Source: Cupriavidus alkaliphilus (lineage in GTDB: Bacteria; Pseudomonadota; Gammaproteobacteria; Burkholderiales; Burkholderiaceae). From it: a DNA stretch of 64,000 bases. The stretch is taken from positions 186,001 through 250,000 of the forward strand of contig NZ_FMAD01000008.1 in NCBI RefSeq assembly GCF_900094595.1, read 5' to 3'. The notes beneath the pieces were generated by a model. The model had not been told where the DNA came from, made no database searches, and saw nothing but the letters and a program-made list of their open reading frames with translations. The position numbers and the translations under genes are program-made. How positions within the stretch are numbered: the first letter of the stretch is position 1; each line of letters opens with the position of its first letter. Below are positions 25,522 to 33,536 of the stretch, piece after piece.

Positions 25522-27534
25522 ATGCCTGATACCGATCCTCCTGCCGCCACGGCTGCGTCCGCCTTGCCGGCGCTGCGCCATCGCCTTTCCACGCGCATCA
25601 TCTCGCTGTCGCTGGCCGTGCTGCTGGTGGTGCTGGGCATGATCTCCGGCACGCTGTGGCTGTCCTGGAAGCTGGAAGGCGCCGGCGCCGCCATCAACGA
25701 TGCCGGCAGCCTGCGCATGCGCGCCAACCGCGTGGCGATCGAGCTGGCGCTGGCGCACGCGGGCCGCGCCAATGACCTGGCCGCGCAGATGCAGGCGCTG
25801 GACACCACGCTGGCGCTGCTGAAAAAGGGCGACGCGGCGCGGCCGCTGTTTCTGCCGGACGAGCCCGCCATCCATACGCAACTGGCGCGCGTCACCCATG
25901 ACTGGCAACAGCGGCTGCGGCCGCTGGCCGGCGCCGGCCCGGCGCCGGCCGCATACATTGCCGCGCTGCCGGGTTTCGTCGCCCAGGCCGACCGCCTGGT
26001 CGGCATGATCGAACACGACAGCGCACGCAAGACCGACCTGCTGCGCCTGTCGCAGACAGCGCTGGCGCTGATGGCCTGCATCGGCACGGTCGCGGTGATC
26101 TACCTGCTCTACCTATGGATCATCCTGCCGGTGCTGCGCCTGCAGGACGGCCTGCGGCGCATGGCCGCGCGCGAATTCTCGCTGCGCCTGCCGGTGGAAA
26201 GCCGCGACGAGTTCGGCACGCTCAGCGAAGGCTTCAACCGCATGGCGGACGAGCTGCAGGGCCTGTACCACGACCTCGAGGCCCGCGTGGCGCAGAAGAC
26301 CGCCGAGCTGGAGCGCCACAACCGCGACCTGGAAACGCTGTACGAGATGGCCGCCTTCCTCAACCAGGCCGCCGACGCCGAGGCCATGGCGCAGGGCTTC
26401 CTGGCGCGGGTGATGCGCCAGTTCGATGCCGATGGCGGCAGCGTGCGCGCGCTCGACAGCCGCCACGGCCGCATGCACCTGCTGGCCGCCGCGGGCCTGC
26501 CGGCGGCGCTGGCCGAGGCCGATTCCTGCGCGTCGGCCAACGGCTGCCATTGCGGCGATGCCACGCGCGAGGCCGTGATCGCCATCGTCGACCTGCGCGG
26601 GGCGGCGCGTGCCGGCGCGGCCGACGAGACACCGTGCGGCCGCGACGGCTTCCAGTCGCTGGCGGCGTTCCGCATCGAAAGCCAGCGCGGCGCCACCGGC
26701 ATGTTCGCGCTGCACTTCCGCACGCCGCGCAAGCTGCCGCCGTCGGACCGGCAACTGCTGCAGACGCTGGCGCAGCACCTGGGCACCGCGCTGGAACACC
26801 TGCGCCTGTCCGCCACCGCGCGCCAGCTCGCGGTGGTCGAAGAGCGCAACCTGGTGGCGCAAGGGCTGCACGACAGCATCGCCCAGGGGCTGAACTACCT
26901 GAACCTGCAGGTGCAGCTGCTCGACGACGCAGTCGCGCGCGACGACCTGGCCGAGACCCGCGAGCTGGTGCCGATGCTGCGACATGGCGTGGAAGAGAGC
27001 TACCAGGACGTGCGCGAGCTGCTCAACAACTTCCGCTCGCGGCTGGGCACCGGCGAGCTGCGCCCAGCGGCGGAAGAGACCGTTGAGCGCTTTCGCCGGC
27101 AATGCCGCACCGAGGCCACGCTGGCCATCGACGAACGCGGCGGCGCCTGGCCGCTGTCGCCCGAGCAGCAGCTGCAGGTGCTGTTCATCCTGCAGGAGGC
27201 GCTTTCCAACGTGCGCAAGCACGCCATGGCGGCGCACGTGGCGGTGGGGCTCAGCCATGGCCCCGACTTCCGCCTGGTGGTGCAGGACGACGGCGAAGGC
27301 TTCGATCCCGACGAGCTGGCCACCCGCGCCGACGCCCATATCGGCCTGAGCATCATGCGCGAGCGCGCCGCGCGGCTGGGGGCCCGGCTGCAGGTGCAGG
27401 CCAGCCCCGGCAGCGGCGTGCGCATCGAACTGGTGCTGCCCGCCGGCAGCCAGGGCGCCGCCCGGCGCGATCGCAGCACCAACCCCATCACCAGCCTTAG
27501 CAGCCTGATCCTCCCGAGCGAGACCCAGCCATGA
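25522..27534 (+). CDS. narX: NarX-type nitrate/nitrite sensor kinase
   Basis: 670 residues. Order: first membrane helix (IISLSLAVLLVVLGMISGTL), periplasmic sensor with the P-box AINDAGSLRMRANRV that in NarX binds nitrate through its Arg, second helix (LALMACIGTVAVIYLLYLWI), HAMP, coiled coil, a GAF-like central domain, then HisKA_3 with LHDSIAQGLN (phospho-His) and HATPase (SNVRKHAMAAH, QDDGEGFD). The central domain carries CASANGCHC and a later Cys, an unusual cluster. The ATG at 25522 begins a short cytoplasmic tail; an upstream GTG- or ATG-type start at 25435 is also open. It overlaps narL by four bases (ATGA), so the pair is coupled. It should sense nitrate or nitrite. Confidence 0.9.
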   Translation: MPDTDPPAATAASALPALRHRLSTRIISLSLAVLLVVLGMISGTLWLSWKLEGAGAAINDAGSLRMRANRVAIELALAHAGRANDLAAQMQALDTTLALLKKGDAARPLFLPDEPAIHTQLARVTHDWQQRLRPLAGAGPAPAAYIAALPGFVAQADRLVGMIEHDSARKTDLLRLSQTALALMACIGTVAVIYLLYLWIILPVLRLQDGLRRMAAREFSLRLPVESRDEFGTLSEGFNRMADELQGLYHDLEARVAQKTAELERHNRDLETLYEMAAFLNQAADAEAMAQGFLARVMRQFDADGGSVRALDSRHGRMHLLAAAGLPAALAEADSCASANGCHCGDATREAVIAIVDLRGAARAGAADETPCGRDGFQSLAAFRIESQRGATGMFALHFRTPRKLPPSDRQLLQTLAQHLGTALEHLRLSATARQLAVVEERNLVAQGLHDSIAQGLNYLNLQVQLLDDAVARDDLAETRELVPMLRHGVEESYQDVRELLNNFRSRLGTGELRPAAEETVERFRRQCRTEATLAIDERGGAWPLSPEQQLQVLFILQEALSNVRKHAMAAHVAVGLSHGPDFRLVVQDDGEGFDPDELATRADAHIGLSIMRERAARLGARLQVQASPGSGVRIELVLPAGSQGAARRDRSTNPITSLSSLILPSETQP

Positions 27535-28184
27535 CCATCCGCATCCTGCTGATCGACGACCACACCCTGTTCCGCTCGGGCATCCGCGCGCTGTTGCAGC
27601 GCCAGGCCGACTTCGAGATCGTCGACGAAGCCGCCGACGGGGTGGAAGGCATCAAGCGCGCCAAGCAGCACCGCCCCGACGTGATCCTGCTGGACCTGAA
27701 CATGCCGGGGCTATCCGGACTCGAGGCCCTGCAACTGCTGGTCGAAGACCTGCCGCAGACCGCGGTGATCGTGCTGACGGTGTCCGAGGAGGCCGAGGAG
27801 CTGGCCGCCGCGCTGCGCGGCGGCGCGCGCGGCTACCTGATCAAGAACATCGAGACCGAGGCGCTGATCGCCGGCATCCGCCGCGCCGCCGCCGGCGAGC
27901 CGGTGATCTCCGACAGCATGACCGCCAAGCTGGTGGCCCAGTTCCGCGCGCCCGCGCCCGTGGCTGCGCCGCGCCAGGGAGAAACGCCGCGGCTGACCGC
28001 GCGCGAGCGCGAGATCGTGCAGGGCCTGGCCCGCGGCGAAAGCAACAAGGAGATCGCGCGCGACCTGGGCGTGGCCGAAAGCACGGTGAAGATCCACGTG
28101 CAGAACATCCTGAAGAAGCTGAACCTGGCCAGCCGCGTGCAGGTTGCGGTCTATGCGGTGGAACACGGTCTGAACACCGCCTGA
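27531..28184 (+). CDS. narL: NarL-type response regulator
   Basis: 217 residues: a receiver with the acidic pair IDDH, phospho-Asp in VILLDLNMPGL (residue about 57), the Lys in GYLIKNIETEA, and a C-terminal LuxR-type HTH (LTAREREIVQGLARGESNKE, then LGVAESTVKIHVQNILKKL). The partner kinase is NarX, whose stop overlaps its start by four bases. In the family NarL controls nitrate- and nitrite-responsive genes; nor and the NnrS-like gene are plausible targets here. A strong intrinsic terminator follows the stop. Confidence 0.93.
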   Translation: MTIRILLIDDHTLFRSGIRALLQRQADFEIVDEAADGVEGIKRAKQHRPDVILLDLNMPGLSGLEALQLLVEDLPQTAVIVLTVSEEAEELAAALRGGARGYLIKNIETEALIAGIRRAAAGEPVISDSMTAKLVAQFRAPAPVAAPRQGETPRLTAREREIVQGLARGESNKEIARDLGVAESTVKIHVQNILKKLNLASRVQVAVYAVEHGLNTA

Positions 28185-28200
28185 GCGGCGCGCACGGCTG

Positions 28201-28233
28201 CCTGTGCAGCGCTTTTGCACAGGGGCTTTTTTT
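28201..28233 (+). terminator. Intrinsic terminator of narXL
   Basis: CCTGTGCA-(7-base loop)-TGCACAGG, followed after GGC by seven T. The stem is perfect over eight base pairs and begins 16 bases after the narL stop. Confidence 0.9.
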
Positions 28234-28446
28234 GCACCGCACCGGCGCGGCGCCGCCAGCGCTGGCCGCGCGCGGGTCGCCTTGCCCGCACTTGGGCGTC
28301 GTCCGATTCCTACACCGATATCAGTCCCTGCCCGGAGGGATGCCCGCACCCCTTGTTCTACGCTGAACGGTAAGCGGATGGCTCTGCGGAGCCGCCTCGG
28401 AGCGGAAGCCGCGCGGCTTCCCCGATCCACGAACAAGGAGCACGCC

Positions 28447-28605
28447 ATGGGCATCGGCACCATCCTTCTGATCATCCTCGTCCTGCTGCTGATCGGCGCC
28501 CTGCCGGCCTGGCCTTACAGTTCCGGCTGGGGCTACTGGCCGAGCGGCGGCCTGGGACTGATCGTCCTGATCGTGGTGCTGCTGGTGGTGCTGGGCCGGA
28601 TCTAG
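28447..28605 (+). CDS. DUF3309 small membrane protein
   Basis: 52 residues with two hydrophobic segments, GTILLIILVLLLIGALPAW and GLGLIVLIVVLLVVLG, joined by an aromatic/glycine loop (PYSSGWGYWPSGG). This is the DUF3309 pattern, a widespread tiny membrane protein found near stress genes. An AAGGAG site lies just before the ATG. It opens the stress-associated region; a TACA-type sequence occurs about 130 bases upstream (28309-28320). Function unknown. Confidence 0.85.
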   Translation: MGIGTILLIILVLLLIGALPAWPYSSGWGYWPSGGLGLIVLIVVLLVVLGRI

Positions 28606-28666
28606 CGTCCGGCGGGCAGCGAACCGCGGCACAGCGCGCGCAAGCAGCATTGCGCGCCGGCCGCGC

Positions 28667-28695
28667 TTGTCGCGGCCGCGCCTGGCACCTATAAC
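28667..28695 (+). promoter_or_regulatory. Sigma-70/RpoS-type promoter of the DUF3008 gene
   Basis: TTGTCG (28667-28672), 17-base spacer, TATAAC (28690-28695), about 70 bases upstream of the start. The -10 is strong and the -35 moderate. Confidence 0.5.
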
Positions 28696-28765
28696 GAAGC
28701 GCGGGCCCGCGCGTCAGCGCGCGCCCGGTCCTTTCAACCTTTTCACCTTTCGCAAGGAGACTCAG

Positions 28766-28954
28766 ATGCCAGCAAAATCCAAGGCGCAACAACAGGCCGC
28801 CGGAGCGGCGCTCTCCGCAAAGCGCGGCGAAAAGAAGGCCGGTTCGCTCAAGGGACCTTCGCGCTCGATGTACAAGTCGATGAGCGAGAAGGAACTCGAC
28901 AAGATGGCTTCGACCAAGACCAAGGGCATGCCGAAGCACAAGTCGGAACGCTGA
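28766..28954 (+). CDS. DUF3008 small basic stress protein
   Basis: 62 residues, highly charged, no membrane segment. The pattern MPAKSKAQQQAAGAALSAKR, KGPSRSMYKSMSEKELDKM and the end TKGMPKHKSER are characteristic of DUF3008, a family of small, probably disordered proteins in desiccation- and stress-linked loci. AAGGAG lies 8-13 bases before the ATG. It is a single gene with its own promoter-like sequence. Function unknown; compare with the K/A-rich protein at 39812. Confidence 0.85.
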   Translation: MPAKSKAQQQAAGAALSAKRGEKKAGSLKGPSRSMYKSMSEKELDKMASTKTKGMPKHKSER

Positions 28955-29044
28955 CCGGTACGCAACGGCCTTGCACATGAGGCCTGGCCGCGCTGCCAGC
29001 GCGGCGGCATACCAGCACAGGGCAGGCGCGCGCCTGCCCTGTTG

Positions 29045-29818
29045 CTATCCGGCCCTGCCGTTTTTTCCCTTGCCCGTCTTCGATGGCTTAGCGGGCCGGC
29101 CCGTCTTGCCCTCGAGCGGGCCGCCGCAATAGCCGGGCAGCCGCCTGGCCCGCGGGCTGCGGGCGAGCTTGATCGATTCCGCCAGCGCCAGGCCGAACCC
29201 GGCAATGCTGTCAAGGTCCTGCTCCACCCGCTTGCGCAGGAACCCGGCCCAGCAGAAGTCGCCGTAGGCGCTGTCCGGCTTGCGGTACGCCCCCGCTTCG
29301 CGGGCAAAGGCCGCCAGGCTGCGGTACGGGTCGTCGCGCATGCTGCGCACGGTCGAGGGCAAGGCCCTGGGCCCCTGACGCTTGCCGTGTTCATCGTAGG
29401 GATGGACGTGGCCCAGCTGGCGCATGCGCTTCCAGAACGCGGCGCCGTCCAGATGGCTGAAGTCTTCCAGCACCTGCACCGGCGCGAGCTGGTAGCCGAG
29501 ATCCAGCCATGCGCGCGCCCAGTGGTGGTGGTCGACGATATAGAGTTCGCCACCCGGCCCCGCGACGGTCTTGATGCGATGCCGGCGCATAAAGCGCCGC
29601 AGCACCTCGCGGTCTTCCGGATCGGCGTGGCGCTGCGTGACTTCCATCTTGTGGTGGACATGGATGTAGCCCAGCGTCAGTTGCGTCGGGCGCAGCCGTG
29701 CCAGTTCGGCGACGGCCTTGCCGCGCGGGCAGCGCGGCGCCACCACCGGCGCCACCACCGGCTCGGCGCCGGAGCCCGGCTCGGCCGGCTCGGCGGGGCG
29801 TTCAGTCGTGCTCGACAC
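29045..29818 (-). CDS. ParB-like nuclease-family protein, copy 1
   Basis: 257 residues. Core motifs: LRPTQLTLGYIHVHHKMEV, IVDHHHWARAWLDLG, HPYDEHGKR, MRDDPYRSLAAFAREAGAYR and FCWAGFLRKRV, which belong to the ParB-like (ParBc_2) family of unknown activity. The conserved His cluster DHHHW suggests a metal or nucleotide site. The N terminus has a short VVAPVVAP repeat and the C terminus is basic (KPSKTGKGKNG). A paralogue lies at 32844. Its start overlaps the upstream stress gene by 17 bases, so the two are co-translated. This is not the canonical chromosome-partition ParB: no CTP-binding GERRxRA motif or HTH is seen. Confidence 0.78.
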   Translation of the reverse strand: MSSTTERPAEPAEPGSGAEPVVAPVVAPRCPRGKAVAELARLRPTQLTLGYIHVHHKMEVTQRHADPEDREVLRRFMRRHRIKTVAGPGGELYIVDHHHWARAWLDLGYQLAPVQVLEDFSHLDGAAFWKRMRQLGHVHPYDEHGKRQGPRALPSTVRSMRDDPYRSLAAFAREAGAYRKPDSAYGDFCWAGFLRKRVEQDLDSIAGFGLALAESIKLARSPRARRLPGYCGGPLEGKTGRPAKPSKTGKGKNGRAG

Positions 29819-30251
29819 GTTTCTGGTTGACGAAGTGCTCTAGCTCGCTGCCGGGGTCTTCGTTGCCGGTGCTCTCCTCGGCGGTGGCGTCGCTGGCCAG
29901 CGGCCGCGGCCAGTATTCGCCCTCGCCCTCGCGCACCGGCTCGCCGTGCCGGGCCGGATCGAAATCGGTCCACTGCCCGCATTCCCAGGTGCCCTGCGCG
30001 CGCTCGAGCTGGCTGGCGCCGGTTTCGCGCAGTACGTCGATGACCACCGAACCCAGCCCGTTGTTGACGCACGCGGCCAGCATGACGTTGTCGGCCGGCT
30101 GCTGCGCGGCGGCGTCGTCCTGCTGACTGGCAGGGCCCCGCACTGACACGATGGATACATCCCACACCGAGAACCCGCGCGCGAACAGCGTGCGCGCGGC
30201 ATCCTCGGCGCTGGCAATCGAATCGAAACGTCCCGCGATGATCGATGACAT
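29802..30251 (-). CDS. Small stress-associated protein, GRFDS family (short form)
   Basis: 149 residues. The N terminus SSIIAGRFDSIASAEDAART is nearly the same as that of the protein at 39114, and both end with a W-x-DFDP motif (GQWTDFDP here). Between them this one lacks the glycine-zipper helices of the longer paralogue, so it is probably soluble; the tail is acidic (EESTGNEDPGSELEHF). The N-terminal fold resembles the general-stress YflT-type domain. A GGGAGGCATC site precedes the ATG. It is the first gene of a pair with the ParB-like gene, overlapping it. Function unknown. Confidence 0.75.
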   Translation of the reverse strand: MSSIIAGRFDSIASAEDAARTLFARGFSVWDVSIVSVRGPASQQDDAAAQQPADNVMLAACVNNGLGSVVIDVLRETGASQLERAQGTWECGQWTDFDPARHGEPVREGEGEYWPRPLASDATAEESTGNEDPGSELEHFVNQKRVEHD

Positions 30252-30417
30252 GATGCCTCCCAGAGATTGGCGATGGCGGTCGGCTGATCTCACCCGTATT
30301 GCAAGAGCCACGCCCGCGCAGGATCTGCACGGCACGCCAGCCGGCGGGACCGCTGCATGCAATATTTGCAAACGCGGCTCCGAACTACATGCGCGTGCAT
30401 GGCGCAAGCCCGGTCGA

Positions 30418-31275
30418 TCAGCCGTTCACGACCTCCCCGCCATTGATGTGCAGGATCTGCCCGGTGATATAGCTGGCCGCATCCGAGGCCAGGAACACAT
30501 AGCCCCCGGCGACCTCGAACGGTTGCCCGGGGCGGCCCATGGGCGTCTTCTTGCCGAACTGCGCCACTTCCTCGGGGCTGAAGGTGGATGGAATCAGCGG
30601 CGTCCAGATCGGGCCCGGGGCCACGCCGTTGACACGGATGCCGCGCTCCACCACCTGCAGCGCGAGCGAGCGCGTGAACGACACGATCGCGCCCTTGGTC
30701 GCGGAATAGTCCAGCAGGTGCTTGCTGCCGCGATAGGCGGTGACCGAAGTGGTGTTCAGGATCGATGCGCCTGCCTTCAGGTGCGGCAGCACCGCGCGCG
30801 TCAGGTGGAACATCGCAAACACGTTGGTGCGGAAGGTGGCCTCGACCTGGCTGGCCTCGACTTCCTCGAGCGATTCCTTGGGATGCTGCTCGGCGGCATT
30901 GTTGACCAGGATGTCGAGCCTGCCGTACTGCTGCAGCGTCTGCCGCGCGACCGCCTCGGCGTGGTCGCAGTCGGCGAGGTCGCCGGCGATGGCCAGGCAT
31001 TTGCGCCCGGCCTGCTCGACCAGGTTGACGGTCTCGCGCGCGTCGGCATGTTCGTTCAGGTAGGCGATGGCGACATCGGCGCCTTCACGCGCAAACGCCA
31101 CCGCAATGGCTCGGCCGATGCCGCTGTCGCCGCCGGTGACCAGCGCGACGCGTCCGCTGAGCCGGCCGCTGCCGACGTAATCGTCCGCGCCGCTGTCCGG
31201 CTGCGGGCGCATCGGGGCTTCCAGGCCGGGCTGGCGCGACTGGTGCTGGGGCGGGACGCTCTTGGGTGTGGACAT
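30418..31275 (-). CDS. Short-chain dehydrogenase/reductase, YhdF/YghA-like
   Basis: 285 residues. N-terminal 40 residues are low complexity and proline-rich, then a classical SDR: cofactor loop TGGDSGIGRAIAVAF, NNAAEQ, catalytic Ser in NTTSVTAY, YSATKGA with Tyr and Lys, and PGPIWTPLIPSTF. The long N-terminal extension and the YSATKGAI motif are usual in the stress-related glucose-dehydrogenase-like subgroup (YhdF, GsiB-neighbour genes). Substrate unknown, NAD(P)-dependent. AGGAGACTG precedes the ATG. It is divergent from the BON-repeat protein, with a 347-base region between. Confidence 0.9.
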   Translation of the reverse strand: MSTPKSVPPQHQSRQPGLEAPMRPQPDSGADDYVGSGRLSGRVALVTGGDSGIGRAIAVAFAREGADVAIAYLNEHADARETVNLVEQAGRKCLAIAGDLADCDHAEAVARQTLQQYGRLDILVNNAAEQHPKESLEEVEASQVEATFRTNVFAMFHLTRAVLPHLKAGASILNTTSVTAYRGSKHLLDYSATKGAIVSFTRSLALQVVERGIRVNGVAPGPIWTPLIPSTFSPEEVAQFGKKTPMGRPGQPFEVAGGYVFLASDAASYITGQILHINGGEVVNG

Positions 31276-31622
31276 GGCAGTCTCCTGTCGTGGTGGCCGC
31301 GCCATGCGACGCCGGCGTGACGGCGCGCCGCGGCCATGCAAGATGCCAGGGTGGCGCGCAAGTTCCATGCCGCAAAGCGCAAGGCGCGAGCCCGCATGCT
31401 GCCACGCGCGGGGGCATCGGCCCGGCGGTGCTGCCCGTAACCCTTACATCGCACGGCAATCCTTACAGCGCGCGCGTATGCGGCACTGCGCCGCTTCGTC
31501 TACGCGCCGGGGCACGGATTTTGCGGCTTTCTCCATATCCGAAACGTCAACGGCTTCCGGCGCCTGCCGCACATGCCTGCGGGCAGTGCCGGCGCGCGGA
31601 GCCTCACCGCCAGGAGGCAGAT
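31276..31622. other. 347-base divergent region with tandem TTACA motifs
   Basis: Contains CCTTACA at 31442-31448 and again at 31461-31467, a 19-base period (TTACA-N14-TTACA). The same arrangement occurs upstream of the BON gene at 55380. No small gene was recognised. Confidence 0.5.
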
Positions 31623-32840
31623 ATGTTCAACTTCCGCAATGACCGCGGCAGCCGCGGCCGGCCCGAAGCGCAACGCCGCGACCGCGGCCCCGAGCAAAGG
31701 ATGCGCGATGAGAGCGAGGGCCGCGGCTCGGAGGACTGGGGGCAGGAATGGGGCGAGGACTGGCGCGGCGAGAGCAGCCAGCGCCGGGGCGAGTATGGCG
31801 GCCATGGCTATGAAAGCCGCCAGCGCTGGGAAGAAAACCGCCGCGACGAAGATCGCGACGAGCGTCGCCAGGAACAGCGCAACGAAAGTCGCGGCCAGGG
31901 CCGCGGCATGGGCAGCGAGCGCGAATCCTCGCGCCACGGCGGCCCGTGGTATCAGCAGGACACGCCCGCCGGCCAGCGCCGCGGCAGCTGGGGCGAGAGC
32001 GGCTACGGCGCCGCCGATGTCGGGGGCAGCGGCCATCCGTACAGCAGCGCCTATGGCGGCTACCGGCCATCGCAGCAGGACAGCGGCTATCGCAGCGGGG
32101 AACGCGAATCGGGCTATGGCTATCGCGACGAAGACCGCTTCGGTCCGCGCGGGCGCCGCAGCGAAGCGAGCGGGCGCGGGGAACGCAGCGAGCGCGAGGA
32201 ACGCGACCAACGCAGCCGGCGCAGCCAGGGCGGCTGGGGCACCGAACAGGGCCGCAGTGAAGGCGGCCGCGCCATGCATTGGCAGGAAGGCAGCGAGCGC
32301 GACCGCGCCCAGCGCGGCGGACAGCCCAGCTATGGCGGCGGCTACTTCGGCGATGCGGGCCGTGGCGGCCAGTCGTTCAGCGGCGGACAGCGCGTCTACC
32401 CTGACGATCCGGGCTACCGGCGCCGCACCCCCTACGCCGGCCAGGCCAGCGCCTCCGGTGCGCAGGGCGGGCAGCATGCCGGCCGCCGCGCCACCGGTCC
32501 CAAGGGTTATCGCCGCTCTGACGAGCGCGTGCGCGAGGATGTGTGCGAACGCCTGGCGATGAACCCGTACATCGACGTCGGCGAGGTCAGCGTCGAGGTC
32601 GCGAATGGTGTCGTGACGCTGGACGGCACCGTCAGCGAGCGCCGCGAGAAATACGTGGTCGAGGAGATCGCCGACGCGGTGTTCGGCGTCACCGAGGTCG
32701 ACAACCGCCTGCGCGTGCAGCGCCAGCAAGGCAGCTCGTGGGCGGCAGGCTCCGAGGTGGGCGGCGACACCTCCAGCGGCAGCAGCGACACGGCGTCGGC
32801 CGGCGGCACTTCGCCGGATCGCACGCTCAACAAGAGCTGA
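31623..32840 (+). CDS. BON-domain protein with a long Arg/Gly/Glu/Gln/Tyr-rich disordered N terminus
   Basis: 405 residues. The first about 290 are low-complexity, rich in R, G, E, S, Q, D and Y, with repeated GYxSxxR and RxGxSERE-type units and no signal peptide; this looks intrinsically disordered, like phase-separating RGG/YG-rich proteins. A compact BON domain follows near residues 295-360 (DERVREDVCERLAMN, ISVEVANGVVTLDGTVSE-like strand, VVEEIADAVFGVTEV). BON folds bind phospholipid or other molecules; cytoplasmic BON proteins occur in stress genes. AGGAGG precedes the ATG, and TTACA repeats lie 155-180 bases upstream. No known function for such a fusion. Confidence 0.82.
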   Translation: MFNFRNDRGSRGRPEAQRRDRGPEQRMRDESEGRGSEDWGQEWGEDWRGESSQRRGEYGGHGYESRQRWEENRRDEDRDERRQEQRNESRGQGRGMGSERESSRHGGPWYQQDTPAGQRRGSWGESGYGAADVGGSGHPYSSAYGGYRPSQQDSGYRSGERESGYGYRDEDRFGPRGRRSEASGRGERSEREERDQRSRRSQGGWGTEQGRSEGGRAMHWQEGSERDRAQRGGQPSYGGGYFGDAGRGGQSFSGGQRVYPDDPGYRRRTPYAGQASASGAQGGQHAGRRATGPKGYRRSDERVREDVCERLAMNPYIDVGEVSVEVANGVVTLDGTVSERREKYVVEEIADAVFGVTEVDNRLRVQRQQGSSWAAGSEVGGDTSSGSSDTASAGGTSPDRTLNKS

Positions 32841-32843
32841 GCC

Positions 32844-33518
32844 TTGCGCTCCGGCCAGGCCCCCGCGCGCACGGCGCCCGCCCCGCGGCGGGCGCCGCGC
32901 AAGCTGGCGCCTGACAGCAAGCTGCTGGTGCCGCTGGACGCGCTGCATCCCACGCAGATCACCGTGGGCGGCTACCACGTGGCGCAGAAGGTGCACACCA
33001 CGCGGCGCGTAGCGCCTGAAGCGCGCGCGGCGTTTCTGGACCGGCACCGCGTGCACCTGGTGATCGGGCCGGAGCAGGTGCTCTATGTGGTCGACCATCA
33101 CCATTGGGTGCGCGCCTGGCATGACCTGGGGCTTACGCATGTGCCCGGCATCGTCCGCGCCGACCTGAGCGACCTGGACGTGCCCGCGTTCTGGCGCTAC
33201 ATGGTCGCCAATCACCTGGTGCACCCCTATGACGAGCATGGCCGCCGGCGGCCGCTGACCGAACTGCCCGACGCCATCCACGATATGCGCGACGACCCGT
33301 ACCGCAGCCTGGAGGCCTTTGTGCAGCTGGCGGGCGGCTATCGCAAGGTCAAGACCGCCTACCCGGACTTCCGCTGGGCGGACTTTTTCCGGCGCCACGT
33401 GCCCGGGCCGTTCGACACGCCGCATCACTTTGCCTTCGCGGTGGCGAGCGCGTTCAGGCTGGCGCACTCGCGCGAGGCCAAGGACCTGCCCGGCTATATC
33501 GGCGCGCTGGGGTGCTGA
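32844..33518 (+). CDS. ParB-like nuclease-family protein, copy 2
   Basis: 224 residues, a clear paralogue of the protein at 29045: LHPTQITVGGYHVAQKV, VVDHHHWVRAWHDLG, HPYDEHGRRRP, MRDDPYRSLEAF, GGYRKVKTAYPDFRWADFFRR and a final KDLPGYIGALGC. The N-terminal 30 residues are basic and proline/alanine-rich. The start at 32844 (TTG-type) lies four bases after the BON stop, so it belongs to the same transcript. The N-terminal VVAP repeat and the basic tail of copy 1 are missing. Role unknown; association with stress genes in both cases is notable. Confidence 0.78.
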   Translation: MRSGQAPARTAPAPRRAPRKLAPDSKLLVPLDALHPTQITVGGYHVAQKVHTTRRVAPEARAAFLDRHRVHLVIGPEQVLYVVDHHHWVRAWHDLGLTHVPGIVRADLSDLDVPAFWRYMVANHLVHPYDEHGRRRPLTELPDAIHDMRDDPYRSLEAFVQLAGGYRKVKTAYPDFRWADFFRRHVPGPFDTPHHFAFAVASAFRLAHSREAKDLPGYIGALGC

Positions 33519-33536
33519 GCGACGCGCCGGGCATGA

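Noticed and set aside
29045-29818. Canonical chromosome-partition ParB with a possible parS locus
   Set aside because: No CTP-binding GERRxRA motif, no HTH and no ParA partner. It belongs to the ParB-like family of unknown role.
31500-33467. 655-codon minus-strand frame rich in Ala/Val opposite the BON and ParB-like genes
   Set aside because: Arises from the codon bias of the Arg/Gly-rich arm; no ribosome site or recognised domain. The BON and ParB-like frames are supported by motifs.
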